Shown here: one piece after another, positions 14,451-18,844 of the stretch
Layout: each line of letters starts with the position of its first letter
Numbering within the stretch: the first letter of the stretch is position 1
Assembly (NCBI GenBank): GCA_900757385.1
Contig: CAAENO010000075.1
Coordinates: 1-18,844, forward strand
Direction of reading: 5' to 3'
Length of the DNA stretch: 18,844 nt
DNA from: an uncultured Collinsella sp.
GTDB taxonomy: Bacteria; Actinomycetota; Coriobacteriia; Coriobacteriales; Coriobacteriaceae
Made by a program: the position numbers and the translations under genes
The notes under the pieces: generated by a model
Databases searched by the model: none
What the model saw: the letters and a program-made list of their open reading frames with translations, nothing else
Told to the model about the DNA's origin: nothing

Positions 14451-15605
14451 ATGCACGAGACAGAGATCAACAACTACCTTGCCGTCATTAAGGTGGTCGG
14501 CGTCGGCGGCGGCGGTACCAACGCGGTCAATCGAATGATCGAAGAGGGCATCCGCGGCGTCGAGTTTGTTGCCATCAACACCGATGCTCAGGCACTCGCG
14601 ATCTCTGATGCCGATATCAAGGTGCACATCGGCACCGACCTTACCCGCGGCCTGGGCGCCGGCGCCAATCCCGAGGTTGGCCGCAAGGCTGCCGATGAGT
14701 CCCGCGACGACATCGCCGAGGCGCTCGCTGGCGCCGACATGGTGTTTATCACCTGCGGCGAGGGCGGCGGCACCGGTACCGGCGCTGCTCCCATCGTTGC
14801 CGATATCGCGATGAACGAGGTCGGCGCACTGACCGTCGCCGTCGTGACCAAGCCCTTCACCTTCGAGGGCCGCAAGCGTAAGAAGAGCGCCGAGGAGGGC
14901 ATCAAGACCCTCTCCGATTGCGTCGACACCATGATCGTCATTCCTAACGATAAGCTGCTCGACATCGCCGAGAAGAAGACCACCATGCTCGAGGCCTTCG
15001 CGATTGCCGATGGCGTCCTTTCCCAGGGCACCCAGGGCATCACCGACCTCATCACCGTCCCCGGTATCATCAACCTGGACTTCGCCGATGTTAAGACCAT
15101 CATGAAGCAGGCCGGTACCGCCATGATGGGTATCGGTACCTCTTCTGGGGATACTCGTGCCGTCGACGCTGCCCAGCAGGCCATCTCCAGCCCGCTGCTC
15201 GAGAGCTCCATCGATGGTGCCACGCGCGTGCTGCTCTCCATCGCCGGTTCCAAGGACCTGGGCATCCAGGAGATCAGCGACGCCGCCGACGTTGTCGCCA
15301 ACGCCGTCGACCCCGAGGCCAACATCATCTTCGGTACCGTTGTCGACGAGTCCCTGGGCGATCAGGTGCGTATCACCGTCATCGCTACGGGCTTCTCCGA
15401 CTCCAACGTCAACCGTCAGGATGAGCTCTTTGCTGCTCAGCAGTCTCAGAGCAAGGCCGCTGCCTCCGCTGAGCCGCAGCGCACCGCCCCGGCTGCCAGC
15501 CCGGCTCAGGCCGCTCCGACCCGCAACGTCGGTGGTACCGAGCTGCCCAACTTTGGCAACGACCAGTTCGAGCTTCCCGACTTCCTGAAGCGCGGTAGCT
15601 TCTAG
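14451..15605 (+). CDS. ftsZ: Cell division GTPase FtsZ
   Basis: FtsZ is the tubulin-like GTPase that polymerises into the cytokinetic ring. The 384 residues show the nucleotide-binding loops VGVGGGGTNAVNRM (16-29) and the tubulin signature GEGGGTGTGAAP (103-114), which carries the actinobacterial Glu instead of the Met seen in E. coli and Bacillus. The catalytic T7 loop is NLDFADV (208-214). A linker rich in Ala, Pro and Gln (about 320-365) leads to the conserved C-terminal peptide ELPDFLKRGSF (374-384), the docking site for SepF-type partners. ATG 14451 is used because GGAGGA (14440-14445) lies five bases upstream; an in-frame ATG at 14421 has none. Its serine codons are only TCC, TCT and AGC, with no TCG, suggesting selection for high expression. 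A terminator follows at once. Confidence 0.98.
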   Translation: MHETEINNYLAVIKVVGVGGGGTNAVNRMIEEGIRGVEFVAINTDAQALAISDADIKVHIGTDLTRGLGAGANPEVGRKAADESRDDIAEALAGADMVFITCGEGGGTGTGAAPIVADIAMNEVGALTVAVVTKPFTFEGRKRKKSAEEGIKTLSDCVDTMIVIPNDKLLDIAEKKTTMLEAFAIADGVLSQGTQGITDLITVPGIINLDFADVKTIMKQAGTAMMGIGTSSGDTRAVDAAQQAISSPLLESSIDGATRVLLSIAGSKDLGIQEISDAADVVANAVDPEANIIFGTVVDESLGDQVRITVIATGFSDSNVNRQDELFAAQQSQSKAAASAEPQRTAPAASPAQAAPTRNVGGTELPNFGNDQFELPDFLKRGSF

Positions 15606-15627
15606 TTCGTTTTTCTCAACGACCTGC

Positions 15628-15668
15628 ACGGGGTGTGTCCATTTGGATGCACCCCGTTTTGTTTCTCG
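15628..15668 (+). terminator. Rho-independent terminator after ftsZ
   Basis: A 13-bp stem pairs 15628-15640 with 15645-15657 around the loop ATTT. It begins ACGGGGTG, ends CACCCCGT, and contains two adjacent G-U wobbles in the RNA. A T-rich tract (TTTTGTTTCTCGTTT) follows directly. It starts about 22 nt after the ftsZ stop. This marks the end of the dcw transcript and separates it from pgeF-pst. A reverse-complement transcript would lack a comparable T-run, so I treat it as one-directional. Confidence 0.93.
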
Positions 15669-15694
15669 TTTGTAAACGAAAGCCTCCAATCTCC

Positions 15695-15737
15695 TTACGT
15701 TCCCTTTACGTTTGGTCCCTACCGCTGCGGGTATCCT
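15695..15737 (+). promoter_or_regulatory. Candidate PhoP/PhoB-type box and promoter before pgeF-pst
   Basis: TTACGTT occurs at 15695-15701 and again at 15706-15712, exactly 11 bp apart, forming two 11-bp units (TTACGTTCCCT and TTACGTTTGGT). Tandem units at 11-bp spacing are how PhoB/PhoP response regulators bind in E. coli, Bacillus and Streptomyces, although the exact sequence differs among them. TATCCT (15732-15737) is a plausible -10, with the repeats occupying the -35 zone, as at activator-dependent Pho promoters. A near-palindrome, TCCTTTTAAGGA (15734-15745), overlaps it. The context, upstream of pgeF-pstS-pstC-pstA, makes phosphate control attractive. The repeats are seen; the regulator is inferred. 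Confidence 0.5.
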
Positions 15738-15815
15738 TTTAAGGAAGTATGACAGCCGTATAAACGCGGACTGCGCGGCGACGCCGCGGTACTTGTGTTA
15801 TTAGGAGGCTTTAGT

Positions 15816-16616
15816 ATGGCAGCACGTGCGGACAACGTTTCGCGTGTCGACCATGATGGAGTTACGTTGGTGGAGGGCGCGACATCCGATGTCCGCTTTG
15901 CCTTTACCGAGCGCACCGGTGGCGTTTCTGAAGATGCGTACTCCTCGCTCAACCTGGGCTCGCATGTAGGCGATGACCCCTTTGCTGTTCAAGAAAATCG
16001 TCGTCGAGCGCTCGAAGCTATGGGCGCCACTGAGTGCGAGCATAATCTGCTCGTGCCCAATCAGGTACATGGTGACCATATCGTTACGGTGACTTCGAAC
16101 GGTGCCGACGATCTTGAGGCTGTTCGCGAGCAGATTGCCGAGGGCTGCGATGCCATCGTCTGTACGGCCCATGACGTGCCCGTGCTGCTCTGCTTTGCCG
16201 ACTGCGTTCCCGTGGTGCTGGTGGCCCCTGGCGGATTTGCTGTGGTGCACTCCGGTTGGAAGGGCACGATTGCACGTATTTCTGCCAAGGCGTGCCAGGC
16301 GCTTTGCGATGCTGCCGGCTGCGATGCGAGCGACGTTTCCGCCTATATCGGCCCCCATATCTTGGCTGACGAATATGAGGTATCCCAGGAACTCATGGAT
16401 CGCTTTGCCGTCGAGTTCTCTTGCATCGATGCGAGTGCCTCTCGTATGCTCGATCTTTCCGCTGCCATTTGTGAGGCGCTGGTAGATGCCGGTGTGGACG
16501 CGGATAATATCGTGGATACCCAGCTTTCGACTGTGCGTCAGAACGACCGCTTTTATTCCTACCGTAACGAGGACGGCACCTGTGGGCGCTATGCCGCGAT
16601 CGGCGTGATGCTATGA
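15816..16616 (+). CDS. pgeF: Peptidoglycan editing factor PgeF (YfiH/YlmD, laccase-domain family)
   Basis: Members of this family (DUF152, once called polyphenol oxidase or laccase) include PgeF, which removes misincorporated L-Ser from UDP-MurNAc to protect peptidoglycan composition; some homologues act on purine nucleosides. The 266-residue protein has the three metal-binding motifs: His85 in NQVHGDH (82-88), Cys130 in CFADCVPVV (126-134) and His145 in VVHSGWKGT (143-151). GPHILADEYEV near residue 175 is a further family block. The start is ATG 15816, with a textbook AGGAGG at 15803-15808 seven bases upstream; an in-frame GTG at 15795 is less likely. Like ylmD in Gram-positives, it follows ftsZ, but ylmE and sepF do not follow it. 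It ends in an ATGA overlap with pstS. Substrate choice among family functions cannot be told from sequence. Confidence 0.9.
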   Translation: MAARADNVSRVDHDGVTLVEGATSDVRFAFTERTGGVSEDAYSSLNLGSHVGDDPFAVQENRRRALEAMGATECEHNLLVPNQVHGDHIVTVTSNGADDLEAVREQIAEGCDAIVCTAHDVPVLLCFADCVPVVLVAPGGFAVVHSGWKGTIARISAKACQALCDAAGCDASDVSAYIGPHILADEYEVSQELMDRFAVEFSCIDASASRMLDLSAAICEALVDAGVDADNIVDTQLSTVRQNDRFYSYRNEDGTCGRYAAIGVML

Positions 16617-17449
16617 GAAAGATCGTATCGGTCCTGAGCGCCGCTGTGCTTACGCTTACGCTGTGCGCCTGTTCTTCGGGATCTTCTACCTCTTCCATTA
16701 CCGTGGCCGGCTCCACGACCTGCCTTCCTATCGCCGAAATTGCGGCAGAGGGCTTTAAGGAGGAGACCGGCATCGACGTGCTCGTTTCCGGTTTGGGCTC
16801 TTCCGCTGGCATCGAAGCCGTCAGCGCTGGCACGGCCGATATCGCCAGCTCCTCCCGTGGACTCAATGCCGACGAACAGGATCTGGGCCTGACTCCCATC
16901 GTCATTGCCCACGACGGTATCGCGGTCATCGTGAACGAAGACAACCCCGTCGATAACCTCTCGACCGAGCAGCTCCGCGATATCTATGCCGGCAAGATCA
17001 CCAACTGGAAAGAAGTCGGTGGCGAGGACCTGAGGATTCAGGTTATCAACCGAGATGAGGCGTCTGGCACGCGTGAAGCCTTCCGCACCATCGTGATGGA
17101 CGGCACCCCGTTCGATCGCCGCTCCGCCGTTCTTTCGGGCACGGGCCAGGTGCGCGACGTGGTATCTCGTTCGCGCGGGGCTATCGGCTACATTTCGCTG
17201 GGCTTCGTCGATGGCCTCAACGCCAAGACCTCGGTCAAGGCCGTCTCGGTCAATCATGTTGAGGCGTCCGAGAAGACGGTCGCGAGTGGCGGCTATCCCA
17301 TCTCGCGCGACCTTTACTTCTTTGTGAAGGGTGCGCCTTCGCAGCAGGCGCAGGATTACATCGACTATGTGACGTCCGAAAAGATGGACAAGCAGATTCG
17401 CGAGGCGGGCTTTATTCCCGTCACCAACGACGAGAAGGGGAGTGAGTAG
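16613..17449 (+). CDS. pstS: Phosphate ABC transporter substrate-binding lipoprotein PstS
   Basis: PstS is the high-affinity phosphate receptor of the PstSCAB importer. The 278-residue precursor begins with a short basic signal peptide and a lipobox-like end (LTLCAC; probable lipidated Cys20), so it should be anchored outside the cell membrane, as expected in a Gram-positive. The mature part is a type II periplasmic-binding fold with phosphate-contacting motifs AGSTT (32-36), GSSAG (62-66), SSR (79-81) and DEASGTRE (148-155). The ATG overlaps the pgeF stop as ATGA (16613-16616), and no separate strong Shine-Dalgarno is visible, so translation is probably coupled to pgeF. pstC follows one base after its stop. 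Nothing is truncated; its place beside a peptidoglycan editing gene is the unusual point. Confidence 0.95.
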   Translation: MRKIVSVLSAAVLTLTLCACSSGSSTSSITVAGSTTCLPIAEIAAEGFKEETGIDVLVSGLGSSAGIEAVSAGTADIASSSRGLNADEQDLGLTPIVIAHDGIAVIVNEDNPVDNLSTEQLRDIYAGKITNWKEVGGEDLRIQVINRDEASGTREAFRTIVMDGTPFDRRSAVLSGTGQVRDVVSRSRGAIGYISLGFVDGLNAKTSVKAVSVNHVEASEKTVASGGYPISRDLYFFVKGAPSQQAQDYIDYVTSEKMDKQIREAGFIPVTNDEKGSE

Positions 17450-17450
17450 C

Positions 17451-18377
17451 ATGGAAGCACAGGAAAACTCCCAGACTGAGCAGAATGCTCAGGCGCCCAA
17501 GAAGCGCGAGCTGGCGCTCGTATCGCGCAGCACCTATATCAAGGAGAAGGCGCTGCAGTGGATTTTCTTTGCCTGCGCGTTCTTGGCGGTTGTTACCGTC
17601 ATCCTGATTTTTGTCTTTACCACGTACTCGGCGCTGCCCGTCTTTACCGACATCGGTCTGGCGGACTTCTTTAGCTTTACGTGGGCGCCCTCTGAGGGCC
17701 ACTACGGCATCGTGTCGCTGCTTGCCGGCTCGGGTCTGGTGACCGTCGGTGCGCTCGCCATGGGTGTGCCCCTAGGCGTGGGCACGGCCGTGTATCTGGT
17801 CGAGATCGCCAGCAAGCGCGTGCGCAAGCTCATCAGCCCTGCCGTTGACCTGTTGGCCGGCATCCCTTCTATCATCTATGGCTTCTTTGGCATGATCATC
17901 ATCCGTCCGTTTATCGCGCAACTGACCGGTGGTCTTGGTTTTGGTGCGCTGACGGCGTGGTTCGTGCTTGCCATCATGATCGTCCCTACCATCACCACGC
18001 TCACCATCGATGCCCTCAATTCCATTCCCATGGGTATTCGCGAGGCATCGTATGCCATGGGTGCTACTAAGTGGCAGACCATCTATAAGGTCGTGCTACC
18101 TGCCGCCAAGCTGGGTATCGTGGATGCCATCGTGCTGGGTATGGGCCGTGCCATCGGCGAGACCATGGCCGTGCTCATGGTCGTGGGTAACGCCCCGGTT
18201 ATTCCCGACAGCATTGCGAGCCCCATCTCGACGCTCACGAGCCAGATCGCGCTCGACATGAGCTATTCCTCGGGCCTGCACCGCTCGGCGCTGTTCGGCA
18301 TGGGCGTGGTCCTGTTTATCATCTCCGCCACGCTGGTGGGCATCGTCCGTCTGATTTCCAAGAAGAAGAGGGGGTAG
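17451..18377 (+). CDS. pstC: Phosphate ABC transporter permease PstC
   Basis: PstC is one of the two membrane subunits of the PstSCAB phosphate importer. The 308 residues comprise a polar cytoplasmic N-terminus (1-35), a first helix (about 37-60) and five further helices. LLAGIPSIIYGFFG (134-147) is the family signature for PstC/PstA permeases, and GIREASYAMGATKWQTIYKVVLP (195-217) is the EAA loop that contacts the PstB ATPase. The ATG at 17451 is chosen because AAGGGGAG (17435-17442) lies eight bases upstream; an in-frame GTG at 17442 would overlap that site and the pstS stop. Length and helix count are normal. It lies between pstS and pstA in the standard order. Confidence 0.95.
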   Translation: MEAQENSQTEQNAQAPKKRELALVSRSTYIKEKALQWIFFACAFLAVVTVILIFVFTTYSALPVFTDIGLADFFSFTWAPSEGHYGIVSLLAGSGLVTVGALAMGVPLGVGTAVYLVEIASKRVRKLISPAVDLLAGIPSIIYGFFGMIIIRPFIAQLTGGLGFGALTAWFVLAIMIVPTITTLTIDALNSIPMGIREASYAMGATKWQTIYKVVLPAAKLGIVDAIVLGMGRAIGETMAVLMVVGNAPVIPDSIASPISTLTSQIALDMSYSSGLHRSALFGMGVVLFIISATLVGIVRLISKKKRG

Positions 18378-18380
18378 GCT

Positions 18381-18844
18381 ATGTCCGATTCCGTTGACAC
18401 GACGGTCGATACGACCTCGTCGCGCGAGCGCATCAAGCGTGCCCTTTCCCATGGCAAGAAGGGCCGCATCAACAAGGACCTGTCCAACAAGATCATGCTT
18501 GGCGTGTTCCGTGCCGCGGCATACATCACCACGCTGGTGCTTGTCGCTATCATTGCCTATGTGGTCATTAACGGCCTGCCGCATATCTCGCTCGACTTTA
18601 TCTTCGGTTGGCCCCAGGGCGTCAACGCCGAGGGCGGAATTTGGCCCACGATCGTCTCGACCGTCTATGTGACGGCGCTCGCCATGCTTATCTGCACGCC
18701 GATTGCTGTGCTGGCAGCCGTCTATCTGGCCGAGTACGCCAAGCAGGGCAAGGTCGTCGAGCTCATTCGCTACGCTGCTGACGCTTTGGCCTCGGTGCCC
18801 TCCATCGTTATGGGCCTGTTTGGCTACGCCTTGTTTGTCGAGGC
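18381..18844 (+). CDS. pstA: Phosphate ABC transporter permease PstA (5' part, cut by window end)
   Basis: An open frame starts at ATG 18381, three bases after the pstC stop, and runs off the window with no stop, giving about 154 residues. AAGAGGGGG just upstream is a good ribosome binding site. The visible part has a polar basic N-terminus (1-44), a first helix (about 45-68), a GGIWPTIVSTVYVT segment leading into the second helix, then AVLAAVYLAEYA and the permease signature ASVPSIVMGLFGYALF at its end. This matches PstA, the second membrane subunit, and the operon order supports it. The EAA loop and later helices, and the expected pstB and phoU genes, would lie beyond the window. The gene is cut only by the edge and shows no sign of damage. 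Confidence 0.92.
   Translation, partial: MSDSVDTTVDTTSSRERIKRALSHGKKGRINKDLSNKIMLGVFRAAAYITTLVLVAIIAYVVINGLPHISLDFIFGWPQGVNAEGGIWPTIVSTVYVTALAMLICTPIAVLAAVYLAEYAKQGKVVELIRYAADALASVPSIVMGLFGYALFVE

Noticed and set aside
14229..15689. Long open frame on the - strand opposite ftsZ (486 codons)
   Set aside because: The absence of stops follows from the extreme codon bias of ftsZ. The translation is Gly/Asp/Val repeats and it would begin inside the region just past the ftsZ terminator.
15774..15788. Hairpin CGCGGC-GAC-GCCGCG in the pgeF leader
   Set aside because: A 6-bp stem of pure GC is easily found by chance in this sequence, has no T-run, and stays clear of the AGGAGG site.
1..18844. A hidden undescribed multi-gene system, CRISPR array, mobile element, tRNA or rRNA
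   Set aside because: Every long stretch is accounted for by conserved dcw or pst genes. I see no array of spaced repeats, no transposase, no terminal repeats, and no cloverleaf or rRNA-like sequence.

Overview
The window is a classical division and cell wall (dcw) cluster, all on the + strand, followed by the first genes of a phosphate uptake (pst) operon. The organism looks like a high-GC actinobacterium, most likely Coriobacteriia and probably Collinsella. The genus is my inference, from the actinobacterial FtsZ signature GEGGGTGTG, the absence of ftsA between ftsQ and ftsZ, and the GC-rich gut-Coriobacteria style of the proteins. I could run no search.

Layout. A strong promoter overlapped by MraZ-type repeats (6-46) opens the cluster. 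Then come mraZ, rsmH, an ftsL-like gene, the septal transpeptidase ftsI, a 127-nt gap where murE would be expected, murF, mraY, murD, ftsW, murG, murC, murB and ftsQ. Most neighbours are separated by a few bases or overlap (ftsW/murG by 11 nt, murB/ftsQ by 44 nt), so this reads as one long transcript with possible internal promoters. A 199-nt, AT-richer spacer with promoter-like and palindromic sequence precedes ftsZ, and a clear intrinsic terminator (15628-15668) follows it. A second transcription unit starts behind two TTACGTT repeats exactly 11 bp apart, a spacing typical of PhoP/PhoB sites. It holds pgeF, pstS (ATGA overlap), pstC and a pstA cut by the window end. No stretch over 300 bases lacks a gene.

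How the genes work together. MurB and MurC-MurD-MurF make UDP-MurNAc-pentapeptide (MurE must be elsewhere). MraY and MurG make lipid II. FtsW and FtsI polymerise and crosslink it at the septum, with FtsQ and FtsL as scaffolding and activating partners. FtsZ is the cytoskeletal ring and MraZ the local regulator. RsmH methylates 16S rRNA. PgeF is a peptidoglycan precursor quality-control enzyme, and PstSCA imports phosphate.

I found no CRISPR array, mobile element, tRNA or rRNA, and no unknown multi-gene system. The points worth a second look are the candidate Pho box driving a pgeF-pst operon, the MraZ operator on the promoter, the twin GGGGYGGTTCCCC elements, the missing murE, ftsA and sepF, the 44-nt murB/ftsQ overlap covering a catalytic codon, and the long arginine-rich tails on FtsI, FtsW and FtsQ.
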